Source: Prosopocoilus inquinatus (Eukaryota; Arthropoda; Insecta; Coleoptera; Lucanidae). From it: a DNA stretch of 64,000 nucleotides. A program made the position numbers and the translations under genes. Below, piece after piece: positions 1-11,539 of this stretch (positions are counted from its first letter, which is position 1; each line of letters opens with the position of its first letter). The notes under the pieces were generated by a model. It saw only the letters and a program-made list of their open reading frames with translations, did no database searches and was not told the origin of the DNA. The DNA lies in the NCBI GenBank assembly GCA_036172665.1, contig CM069877.1, positions 25,197,001-25,261,000 of the forward strand, read 5' to 3'.

Positions 1-904
1 GGAACAACGCTAATACGTGTTGTTTAGTTCAAAACTATTTCCAGCTTCTGCTGAGTTCGAGAACATCGTATCTCACATCAGAGTTACTGGAGTCCATCGT
101 AACGTCAAATAACATGACAAATAAGTAAGGATCGATTAGATACATCACAGGTACAATGCTAATACGTGTCGTTTCGTTCAATACTATTTCCAGCTTCTGC
201 TGCGTCCGAGAACTTCATATCACACATCAGCGTTACTTGAGTGCGTTGAAACGTCAAATAACATAGTAGATAAGTAAGGATCGATTAGATACATCACAGG
301 ACCAGCGCTAATACGTATTGTTTCGTTCAATACTATTTCCAGCTTCTGCTGCGTCCGAGAACATCGTATCTCACATCAGCGTTACTGGAGTCCGTTGAAA
401 CGTCAAATAACATGGTAGATAAGTAAGGATCGATTAGACACATCACAATAACAGCGCTAATACATGTTGTTTCGTTCAAAACTATTTCCAGCTTCTGCTG
501 CGTCCGAAAACATCGTATCCCACATCAGAGTTACTGGAGTCCATCGTAACGTCAAATAACATGATAGATAAGTAAGGATCGATTAGATACATCACAGGAA
601 CAACGCCAATACGTGTTGTTTCGTTCAAAACTATTTCCAGTTTCTGCTGCGTCCGAGAACATCATATCTCTCATCAGCGTTACTTGAGTGCGTTGAAACG
701 TCAAATAACATAGTAGATAAGTAAGGATTGATTAGATACATCACAGGAACAACGCTAATACGTGTCATTTCGTTCAAAACTATTTCCAGCCCCTGTTGAG
801 ACCGAGAACTACTTATCTCACATCAGCGTTACTGGAGTCCGTTGAAACGTCAAATAACATAGTAGATAAGTAAGGATCGATTAGATACATCACAGGAACA
901 ACGC
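1..904. repeat. Left edge: diverged X-type monomers
   Basis: About six monomers run in the same class order as 3725 onward: a GACA(G/A)ATAAG monomer, a GTACAATG monomer, CAGCGC, CAGCGC...ACATG, then CGCCAATACG. They carry private changes, such as TTTAGTTC near 25, ACCAGCGC near 301 and CTACTTATC near 809. Unlike 3852-4080 there is no 69-bp deletion after the GTACAATG monomer. The block therefore looks like an older or less homogenised relative of the unit that follows. Confidence 0.75.
129..277. repeat. First complete 149-bp monomer (phase reference)
   Basis: This copy sets the phase used here: phase 1 is the first G of GGATCGATTAG. The preceding 128 bases are the end of a truncated monomer entering at phase 22. 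The consensus inferred across the window has 29 G and 32 C (about 41% G+C) and 10 CpG dinucleotides. Most copies carry a ClaI-type ATCGAT at phases 3-8. The length is close to the 147 bp wrapped by a nucleosome core. This particular copy has the GTACAATG variant and a TGCGTTGA variant near phase 114-121. Confidence 0.95.
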
Positions 905-3851
905 TAATACGTGTCGTTTCGTTCAAAACTATTTTCAGCTTCTGCTGCGTCCGAACACTTCGTATCTCACATCAGAGTTACTGGGGTCCGTTGAAACGTC
1001 AAATAACATAGTAGATAAGTAAGGATCGATTAGATACATCACAGGAACAACGCTAGTACGTGTTGTTTCGTTCAAAACTATTTCCAGCCCCTGTTGAGTT
1101 CGAGAACTTCGTATCTCACATCAGCGTTACTGGAGTCCGTTGAGACGTCAATTAACATAGTAGATAAGTAAGGATCGACTAGATACATTACAGGAATAAC
1201 GCTAATACGTGCTGTTTCGTTCAAAACTATTTCCAGCTTCTGCTGCGTCCGAAAATTTCGTATCTCACATCAGCGTTACTGGAGTCCGTTGAAACGTCAA
1301 ATAACATAATAGATAAGTAAGGATCGATTAGATACATCACGGGAACAACGCTAATACGTGTTGTTTCGTTCAAAACTATTTCCAGCTTCAGCTGCGTCCG
1401 AGAACTTCGTATCTCACATCAAAGTTACTGGAGTCCATCGAAACGCCAAATAACATGATAGATGAGTAAGGATCGATTAGATACATCACAGGAACAACGC
1501 TAATGCGTGTTGTTTCGTTTAAAACTATTTCTAGCTTCAGCTGCGTCCGAGAACTTCGTATCTCACATCAAAGTTACTGGAGTCCATCGAAACGCCAAAT
1601 AAATTGATAGATGAGTAAGGATCGATTACATACATCACAGGAACAACGCTAATGCGTGTTGTTTCGTTTAAAACTATTTCCAGCTTCTACTGCGTCCGAA
1701 AATTTCGTATCTCACATTAGAGTTACTGGAGTCCATCGAAACGTCAAATAACATGATAGATGAGTAAGGATCGATTACATACATCACAGCTACAATGCTA
1801 ATACGTGTCGTTTCGTTCAAAACTATTTCCAGCTTCTGCTGAGTTCGAGAACTTCGTATCTCATATCAGAGTTACTGGAGTCCTTTGAAACGTCAAATAA
1901 CATAGTAGATAAGTAAGGATCGATTAAATACATCACAGGAACAACGCTAATGCGTGTTGTTTCGTTTTAAACTATTTCCAGCTTCTGCTGCGTCCGAAAA
2001 CTTCGTATCTCACATCAGAGTTACTGGAGTCCGTTGAAACGTCAAGTAACAGTAGATAAGTAAGGATCGATTAGATACTTCACAGGAACAACGCTAATAC
2101 GTGTTGTTTCGTTCAAAACTATTTCCAGCCCCTGTTGAGTTCGAGAACTTCGTATCTCACATCAGCGTTACTGGAGTCCGTTGAAACGTCAAATAACACA
2201 GTAGATAAGTAAGGATCGACTAGATACATTACAGGAATAACGCTAATACTTGCTGTTTCGTTCAAAACGATTTCCAGCTTCTGCTGCGTCCGAAAATTTC
2301 GTATCTCACATCAGCGTTACTGGAGTCCGTTGAAACGTCAAATAACATAATAGATAAGTAAGGATCGATTAGATACATCACAGGAACAACGCTAATACGT
2401 GTTGTGTCGTTCAAAACTATTTCCAGCTTCTGCTGAGTCCGAGAACTTCGTATCTCACATCAGAGTTACTGGAGTCCGTTGAAACGCCAAATAACATGAT
2501 AGATGAGTAAGGATCGATTAGATACATCACAGGAACAACGCTAATGCGTGTTGTTTCATTTAAAACTATTTCCAGCTCCCGCTGCGTCCAAAAACTTCAT
2601 ATCTCACATCAGAGTTACTAGAGTCCATCGAAACGTCAAATAACATGATAGATAAGTAAGGATCGATTAGATACAGCACAGGAACAACGCTAATGCGTGT
2701 TGTTTCGTTTAAAACTATTTCCAGCTTCAGCTGCGTCCGAGAACTTCGTATCTCACATCAAAGTTACTGGAGTCCATCGAAACGCCAAATAACATGATAG
2801 ATGATTAAGGATCGATTAGATACATCACAGGAACAACGCTAATGCGTGTTGTTTCGTTTAAAACTATTTCTAGCTTCAGCTGCGTCCGAGAACTTCGTAT
2901 CTCACATCAAAGTTACTGAAGTCCATCGAAACGCCAAATAACATAGTAGATAAGTAAGGTTCGATTAGATACTTCACAGGAACAACGCTAATAGGTGTTG
3001 TTTCGTTCAAAACTATTTCCAGCTTCTGCTGCGTCCGAAAACTTCGTATCTCACATCGGAGTTACTGGAGTCCATCGTAACGTCAAATAACATGATAGAT
3101 AAATAAGAATCGATTAGATAAATCACAGGAACAACTCTAATACGTGTTGTTTCGTTAAAAACTATTTCCAGCTTCTGCTGAGTTCGAGAACTTCGTATCT
3201 CATATCAGAGTTACTGGAGTCCGTTGAAACGTCAAATAACATAGTAGATGAGTAAGGATCGATTAGATACATCACAGGAACAACGCTAATGCGTGTTGTT
3301 TCGTTTAAAACTATTTCTAGCTTCAGCTGCGTCCGAGAACTTCGTATCTCACATCAAAGTTACTGGAGTCCATCGAAACGCCAAATAACATGATAGATGA
3401 GTAAGGATCGATTAGATACATCACAGGAACAACGCTAATGCGTGTTGTTTCGTTTAAAACTATTTCCAGCTTCTGCTGCGTCCGAAAATTTCGTATCTCA
3501 CATTAGAGTTACTGGAGTCCACCGAAACGTCAAATAACATGATAGATGAGTGAGGATCGATTAGATACATCACAGGAACAACGCTAATACGTGTTATTTC
3601 ATTTAAAACTATTTCCAGCTTCAGCGGCGTCCGAGTACTTCGTATCTCACATCAAAGTTACTGGAGTCCATCGGAACGCCAAATAACATAGTAGATAAGT
3701 AAGGATCGATTAGATACATCACAGGAACAACGCTAATACGTGTTGTTTCGTTCAAAACTATTTCCAGCTTCTGCTGAGTTCGAGAACATCGTATCTCACA
3801 TCAGAGTTACTGGAGTCCATCGTAACGTCAAATAACATGACAGATAAGTAA
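905..3851. repeat. X domain: 3' part of a long (4846-bp) HOR unit
   Basis: The order and sequence match 5751-8697 at a constant offset of 4846. Landmarks include the GGGGTCCGTTG variant (983 versus 5829) and the 147-bp monomer (1917 versus 6763). The upstream part of the unit is missing or replaced by the left-edge block. A private GTTAAAAAC change near 3156 recurs near 15463 but not in the intervening long unit, which suggests exchange between non-adjacent copies. Confidence 0.85.
1917..2063. repeat. 147-bp monomer, copy 1
   Basis: Two bases are missing near phase 135 (CAAGTAACAGTAG where most copies have CAAATAACATAGTAG). This allele is found only in long X units. Confidence 0.92.
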
Positions 3852-4080
3852 GGATCGATTAGATACATCACAGGTACAATGCTAATACGTGTCGTTTCGT
3901 TCAAAACTATTTCCAGCTTCTGCTGAGTTCGAGAACTTCGTATCTCATATCAGGAACAACGCTAATACGTGTTGTTTCGTTCAATACTATTTCCAGCTTC
4001 TGCTGCGTCCGAGAACATCGTATCTCACATCAGCGTTACTGGAGTCCGTTGAAACGTCAAATAACATGGTAGATAAGTAA
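3852..4080. repeat. 69-bp-deleted chimeric monomer pair, copy 1
   Basis: Phases 1-100 of a GTACAATG-class monomer are joined to phases 21-149 of the next, giving 229 bp instead of 298. The join at 3951-3953 sits in a 3-bp microhomology, CAG, shared by phases 100-102 and 20-22. The shift removes stops and leaves a 63-codon open frame, which I regard as incidental. Confidence 0.93.
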
Positions 4081-6762
4081 GGATCGATTAGACACATCAC
4101 AGGAACAGCGCTAATACATGTTGTTTCGTTCAAAACTATTTCCAGCTTCTGCTGCGTCCGAAAACATCGTATCCCACATCAGAGTTACTGTAGTCCATCG
4201 TAACGTCAAATAACATGATAGATAAGTAAGGATCGATTAGATACATCACAGGAACAACGCCAATACGTGTTGTTTCGTTCAAAACTATTTCCAGTTTCTG
4301 CTGCGTCCGAGAACTTCATATCTCACATCAGCGTTACTTGAGTGCGTTGAAACGTCAAATAATATAGTAGATAAGTAAGGATCGACTAGATACATTACAG
4401 GAATAACGCTAATACGTGCTGTTTCGTTCAAAACTATTTCCAGCTTCTGCTGCGTCCGAGAACTTCGTATCTCATATCAGCGTTACTGGAGTCCGTTGAA
4501 ACGTCAAATAACATAATAGATAAGTAAGGATCGATTAGATACATCACAGGAACAACGCTAATACGTGTTGTTTCGTTCAAAACTATTTCCAGCTTCTGCT
4601 GAGTCCGAGAACTTCGTGTCTCACATCAGAGTTACTGGAGTCCGTTGAAACGCCAAATAACATGATAGATGAGTGAGGATCGATTAGATACATCACAGGA
4701 ACAACGCTAATACGTGTTGTTTCGTTCAAAACTATTTCCAGCTTCTGCTGCGTCCGAAAACTCTCTATCTCTCATCAGACATACCGTAGTCCATCCAAAC
4801 GTCAAATAACATGATAGATGAGTAAGGATCGATTAGATACATCACAGGAATAACGCTAATACGTGCTGTTTCGTTCAAAACTATTTCCAGCTTCTGCTGC
4901 GTCCGAGAACTTCGTATCTCACATCAGCGTTACTGGAGTCCGTTGAAACGTCAAATAACATAATAGATAAGTAAGGATCGATTAGATACATCACAGGAAC
5001 AACGCTAATACGTGTTGTGTCGTTCAAAACTATTTCCAGCTTCTGCTGAGTCCGAGAACTTCGTATCTCACATCAGAGTTACTGGAGTCCGTTGAAACGC
5101 CAAATAACATGATAGATGAGTAAGGATCGATTAGATACATCACAGGAACAACGCTAATGCGTGTTGTTTCATTTAAAACTATTTCCAGCTCCCGCTGCGT
5201 CCAAAAACTTCATATCTCACATCAGAGTTACTAGAGTCCATCGAAACGTCAAATAACATGATAGATAAGTAAGGATCGATTAGATACAGCACAGGAACAA
5301 CGCTAATGCGTGTTGTTTCGTTTAAAACTATTTCCAGCTTCAGCTGCGTCCGAGAACTTCGTATCTCACATCAAAGTTACTGGAGTCCATCGAAACGCCA
5401 AATAACATGATAGATGATTAAGGATCGATTAGATACATCACAGGAACAACGCTAATGCGTGTTGTTTCGTTTAAAACTATTTCTAGCTTCAGCTGCGTCC
5501 GAGAACTTCGTATCTCACATCAAAGTTACTGAAGTCCATCGAAACGCCAAATAACATAGTAGATAAGTAAGGTTCGATTAGATACTTCACAGGAACAACG
5601 CTAATAGGTGTTGTTTCGTTCAAAACTATTTCCAGCTTCTGCTGCGTCCGAAAACTTCGTATCTCACATCGGAGTTACTGGAGTCCATCGTAACGTCAAA
5701 TAACATGATAGATAAGTAAGAATCGATTAGATAAATCACAGGAACAACTCTAATACGTGTTGTTTCGTTCAAAACTATTTTCAGCTTCTGCTGCGTCCGA
5801 ACACTTCGTATCTCACATCAGAGTTACTGGGGTCCGTTGAAACGTCAAATAACATAGTAGATAAGTAAGGATCGATTAGATACATCACAGGAACAACGCT
5901 AGTACGTGTTGTTTCGTTCAAAACTATTTCCAGCCCCTGTTGAGTTCGAGAACTTCGTATCTCACATCAGCGTTACTGGAGTCCGTTGAGACGTCAATTA
6001 ACATAGTAGATAAGTAAGGATCGACTAGATACATTACAGGAATAACGCTAATACGTGCTGTTTCGTTCAAAACTATTTCCAGCTTCTGCTGCGTCCGAAA
6101 ATTTCGTATCTCACATCAGCGTTACTGGAGTCCGTTGAAACGTCAAATAACATAATAGATAAGTAAGGATCGATTAGATACATCACGGGAACAACGCTAA
6201 TACGTGTTGTTTCGTTCAAAACTATTTCCAGCTTCAGCTGCGTCCGAGAACTTCGTATCTCACATCAAAGTTACTGGAGTCCATCGAAACGCCAAATAAC
6301 ATGATAGATGAGTAAGGATCGATTAGATACATCACAGGAACAACGCTAATGCGTGTTGTTTCGTTTAAAACTATTTCTAGCTTCAGCTGCGTCCGAGAAC
6401 TTCGTATCTCACATCAAAGTTACTGGAGTCCATCGAAACGCCAAATAAATTGATAGATGAGTAAGGATCGATTACATACATCACAGGAACAACGCTAATG
6501 CGTGTTGTTTCGTTTAAAACTATTTCCAGCTTCTACTGCGTCCGAAAATTTCGTATCTCACATTAGAGTTACTGGAGTCCATCGAAACGTCAAATAACAT
6601 GATAGATGAGTAAGGATCGATTACATACATCACAGCTACAATGCTAATACGTGTCGTTTCGTTCAAAACTATTTCCAGCTTCTGCTGAGTTCGAGAACTT
6701 CGTATCTCATATCAGAGTTACTGGAGTCCTTTGAAACGTCAAATAACATAGTAGATAAGTAA

Positions 6763-6909
6763 GGATCGATTAAATACATCACAGGAACAACGCTAATGCG
6801 TGTTGTTTCGTTTTAAACTATTTCCAGCTTCTGCTGCGTCCGAAAACTTCGTATCTCACATCAGAGTTACTGGAGTCCGTTGAAACGTCAAGTAACAGTA
6901 GATAAGTAA
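6763..6909. repeat. 147-bp monomer, copy 2
   Basis: This is the same 2-bp deletion as at 1917, offset 4846, within long unit U1. Confidence 0.92.
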
Positions 6910-8697
6910 GGATCGATTAGATACTTCACAGGAACAACGCTAATACGTGTTGTTTCGTTCAAAACTATTTCCAGCCCCTGTTGAATTCGAGAACTTCGTA
7001 TCTCACATCAGCGTTACTGGAGTCCGTTGAAACGTCAAATAACACAGTAGATAAGTAAGGATCGACTAGATACATTACAGGAATAACGCTAATACTTGCT
7101 GTTTCGTTCAAAACGATTTCCAGCTTCTGCTGCGTCCGAAAATTTCGTATCTCACATCAGCGTTACTGGAGTCCGTTGAAACGTCAAATAACATAATAGA
7201 TAAGTAAGGATCGATTAGATACATCACAGGAACAACGCTAATACGTGTTGTGTCGTTCAAAACTATTTCCAGCTTCTGCTGAGTCCGAGAACTTCGTATC
7301 TCACATCAGAGTTACTGGAGTCCGTTGAAACGCCAAATAACATGATAGATGAGTAAGGATCGATTAGATACATCACAGGAACAACGCTAATGCGTGTTGT
7401 TTCATTTAAAACTATTTCCAGCTCCCGCTGCGTCCAAAAACTTCATATCTCACATCAGAGTTACTAGAGTCCATCGAAACGTCAAATAACATGATAGATA
7501 AGTAAGGATCGATTAGATACAGCACAGGATCAACGCTAATGCGTGTTGTTTCGTTTAAAACTATTTCCAGCTTCAGCTGCGTCCGAGAACTTCGTATCTC
7601 ACATCAAAGTTACTGGAGTCCATCGAAACGCCAAATAACATGATAGATGATTAAGGATCGATTAGATACATCACAGGAACAACGCTAATGCGTGTTGTTT
7701 CGTTTAAAACTATTTCTAGCTTCAGCTGCGTCCGAGAACTTCGTATCTCACATCAAAGTTACTGAAGTCCATCGAAACGCCAAATAACATAGTAGATAAG
7801 TAAGGTTCGATTAGATACTTCACAGGAACAACGCTAATAGGTGTTGTTTCGTTCAAAACTATTTCCAGCTTCTGCTGCGTCCGAAAACTTCGTATCTCAC
7901 ATCGGAGTTACTGGAGTCCATCGTAACGTCAAGTAACATGATAGATAAATAAGAATCGATTAGATAAATCACAGGAACAACTCTAATACGTGTTGTTTCG
8001 TTCAAAACTATTTCCAGCTTCTGCTGAGTTCGAGAACTTCGTATCTCATATCAGAGTTACTGGAGTCCGTTGAAACGTCAAATAACATAGTAGATGAGTA
8101 AGGATCGATTAGATACATCACAGGAACAACGCTAATGCGTGTTGTTTCGTTTAAAACTATTTCTAGCTTCAGCTGCGTCCGAGAACTTCGTATCTCACAT
8201 CAAAGTTACTGGAGTCCATCGAAACGCCAAATAACATGATAGATGAGTAAGGATCGATTAGATACATCACAGGAACAACGCTAATGCGTGTTGTTTCGTT
8301 TAAAACTATTTCCAGCTTCTTCTGCGTCCGAAAATTTCGTATCTCACATTAGAGTTACTGGAGTCCACCGAAACGTCAAATAACATGATAGATGAGTGAG
8401 GATCGATTAGATACATCACAGGAACAACGCTAATACGTGTTATTTCATTTAAAACTATTTCCAGCTTCAGCGGCGTCCGAGTACTTCGTATCTCATATCA
8501 AAGTTACTGGAGTCCATCGGAACGCCAAATAACATAGTAGATAGGTAAGGATCGATTAGATACATCACAGGAACAACGCTAATACGTGTTGTTTCGTTCA
8601 AAACTATTTCCAGCTTCTGCTGAGTTCGAGAACATCGTATCTCACATCAGAGTTACTGGAGTCCATCCTAACGTCAAATAACATGACAGATAAGTAA

Positions 8698-8926
8698 GGA
8701 TCGATTAGATACATCACAGGTACAATGCTAATACGTGTCGTTTCGTTCAAAACTATTTCCAGCTTCTGCTGAGTTCGAGAACTTCGTATCTCATATCAGG
8801 AACAACGCTAATACGTGTTGTTTCGTTCAATACTATTTCCAGCTTCTGCTGCGTCCGAGAACATCGTATCTCACATCAGCGTTACTGGAGTCCGTTGAAA
8901 CGTCAAATAACATGGTAGATAAGTAA
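8698..8926. repeat. 69-bp-deleted chimeric monomer pair, copy 2
   Basis: The junction is identical to that at 3852-4080, at offset 4846. It opens the short unit U2 and carries the GCTGAGTTCG allele. Confidence 0.93.
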
Positions 8927-11310
8927 GGATCGATTAGACACATCACAGGAACAGCGCTAATACATGTTGTTTCGTTCAAAACTATTTCCAGCTTCTGCTG
9001 CGTCCGAAAACATCGTATCCCACATCAGAGTTACTGTAGTCCATCGTAACGTCAAATAACATGATAGATAAGTAAGGATCGATTAGATACATCACAGGAA
9101 CAACGCCAATACGTGTTGTTTCGTTCAAAACTATTTCCAGTTTCTGCTGCGTCCGAGAACTTCATATCTCACATCAGCGTTACTTGAGTGCGTTGAAACG
9201 TCAAATAATATAGTAGATAAGTAAGGATCGACTAGATACATTACAGGAATAACGCTAATACGTGCTGTTTCGTTCAAAACTATTTCCAGCTTCTGCTGCG
9301 TCCGAGAACTTCGTATCTCATATCAGCGTTACTGGAGTCCGTTGAAACGTCAAATAACATAATAGATAAGTAAGGATCGATTAGATACATCACAGGAACA
9401 ACGCTAATACGTGTTGTTTCGTTCAAAACTATTTCCAGCTTCTGCTGAGTCCGAGAACTTCGTGTCTCACATCAGAGTTACTGGAGTCCGTTGAAACGCC
9501 AAATAACATGATAGATGAGTGAGGATCGATTAGATACATCACAGGAACAACGCTAATACGTGTTGTTTCGTTCAAAACTATTTCCAGCTTCTGCTGCGTC
9601 CGAAAACTATCTATCTCTCATCAGACATACCGGAGTCCATCCAAACGTCAAATAACATGATAGATGAGTAAGGATCGATTAGATACATCACAGGAATAAC
9701 GCTAATACGTGCTGTTTCGTTCAAAACTATTTCCAGCTTCTGCTGCGTCCGAGAACTTCGTATCTCACATCAGCGTTACTGGAGTCCGTTGAAACGTCAA
9801 ATAACATAATAGATAAGTAAGGATCGATTAGATACATCACAGGAACAACGCTAATACGTGTTGTGTCGTTCAAAACTATTTCCAGCTTCTGCTGAGTCCG
9901 AGAACTTCGTATCTCACATCAGAGTTACTGGAGTCCGTTGAAACGCCAAATAACATGATAGATGAGTAAGGATCGATTAGATACATCACAGGAACAACGC
10001 TAATGCGTGTTGTTTCATTTAAAACTATTTCCAGCTCCCGCTGCGTCCAAAAACTTCATATCTCACATCAGAGTTACTAGAGTCCATCGAAACGTCAAAT
10101 AACATGATAGATAAGTAAGGATCGATTAGATACAGCACAGGAACAACGCTAATGCGTGTTGTTTCGTTTAAAACTATTTCCAGCTTCAGCTGCGTCCGAG
10201 AACTTCGTATCTCACATCAAAGTTACTGGAGTCCATCGAAACGCCAAATAACATGATAGATGATTAAGGATCGATTAGATACATCACAGGAACAACGCTA
10301 ATGCGTGTTGTTTCGTTTAAAACTATTTCTAGCTTCAGCTGCGTCCGAGAACTTCGTATCTCACATCAAAGTTACTGAAGTCCATCGAAACGCCAAATAA
10401 CATAGTAGATAAGTAAGGTTCGATTAGATACTTCACAGGAACAACGCTAATAGGTGTTGTTTCGTTCAAAACTATTTCCAGCTTCTGCTGCGTCCGAAAA
10501 CTTCGTATCTCACATCGGAGTTACTGGAGTCCATCGTAACGTCAAATAACATGATAGATAAATAAGAATCGATTAGATAAATCACAGGAACAACTCTAAT
10601 ACGTGTTGTTTCGTTCAAAACTATTTCCAGCTTCTGCTGAGTTCGAGAACTTCGTATCTCATATCAGAGTTACTGGAGTCCGTTGAAACGTCAAATAACA
10701 TAGTAGATGAGTAAGGATCGATTAGATACATCACAGGAACAACGCTAATGCGTGTTGTTTCGTTTAAAACTATTTCTAGCTTCAGCTGCGTCCGAGAACT
10801 TCGTATCTCACATCAAAGTTACTGGAGTCCATCGAAACGCCAAATAACATGATAGATGAGTAAGGATCGATTAGATACATCACAGGAACAACGCTAATGC
10901 GTGTTGTTTCGTTTAAAACTATTTCCAGCTTCTGCTGCGTCCGAAAATTTCGTATCTCACATGAGAGTTACTGGAGTCCATCGAAACGTCAAATAACATG
11001 ATAGATGAGTAAGGATCGATTAGATACATCACAGGAACAACGCTAATACGTGTTATTTCATTTAAAACTATTTCCAGCTTCAGCTGCGTCCGAGTACTTC
11101 GTATCTCACATCAAAGTTACTGGAGTCCATCGGAACGCCAAATAACATAGTAGATAAGTAAGGATCGATTAGATACATCACAGGAACAACGCTAATACGT
11201 GTTGTTTCGTTCAAAACTATTTCCAGCTTCTGCTGAGTTCGAGAACATCGTATCTCACATCAGAGTTACTGGAGTCCATCGTAACGTCAAATAACATGAC
11301 AGATAAGTAA
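8698..11310. repeat. Short HOR unit U2, 2613 bp, 18 monomer equivalents
   Basis: The chimeric 229-bp pair is followed by 16 monomers of 149 bp. The first roughly 1.9 kb follows the start of a long unit and the last roughly 0.7 kb follows its end. The CTAATAGGTG landmark is 1712 bp after the chimeric open-frame start in both unit types and 901 bp before the next one. The unit lacks the 147-mer and the CAGCCCCTG monomers. Confidence 0.93.
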
Positions 11311-11539
11311 GGATCGATTAGATACATCACAGGTACAATGCTAATACGTGTCGTTTCGTTCAAAACTATTTCCAGCTTCTGCTGACTTCGAGAACTTCGT
11401 ATCTCATATCAGGAACAACGCTAATACGTGTTGTTTCGTTCAATACTATTTCCAGCTTCTGCTGCGTCCGAGAACATCGTATCTCACATCAGCGTTACTG
11501 GAGTCCGTTGAAACGTCAAATAACATGGTAGATAAGTAA
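11311..11539. repeat. 69-bp-deleted chimeric monomer pair, copy 3
   Basis: This copy has the same junction and opens long unit U3. It carries the GCTGACTTCG allele, a single G-to-C change shared with the copies at 18770 and 45784 but not 16157. Confidence 0.93.

Larger units (their letters stand above)
3852..8697. repeat. Long HOR unit U1, 4846 bp, 33 monomer equivalents
   Basis: The unit starts at the 69-bp-deleted chimeric monomer (3852-4080). Then come 18 monomers, one 147-mer (6763-6909) and 12 more monomers: 229 + 2682 + 147 + 1788 = 4846. The next unit starts with the same chimera at 8698. An internal direct repeat of about 0.83 kb (about 4930-5760 and 7163-7993, offset 2233) flanks the part missing from short units. 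A few differences from U3 were seen, for example near 6984, 7530 and 8311. Confidence 0.93.

Noticed and set aside
129..277. GTAAGG-type splice donor motifs in every monomer (GATAAGTAAGG)
   Set aside because: This is a fixed part of the satellite monomer with no exons around it.
1593..1605. AATAAA-like poly(A) signal in CCAAATAAATTG, also near 6440 and 13899
   Set aside because: It is a two-base variant of the common CCAAATAACATG segment, copied with its unit. No transcript or gene context supports it.
2948..2958. GGTTCGATTAG resembles a tRNA B box (RNA polymerase III internal promoter), recurring in the AAGGTTCGATT monomers
   Set aside because: The match comes from a single A-to-T variant of the satellite block GGATCGATTAG. 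The final CC of the B box is missing, no convincing A box lies at the right distance, and no tRNA fold is present.
3889..4080. 63-codon open frame, repeated at 8735, 11348, 16194, 18807 and 45821
   Set aside because: It exists only because the 69-bp deletion fuses two monomers and shifts stops out of frame. It is satellite sequence, with no start context, no domain and no coding signal. It is kept as a repeat junction, not a gene.
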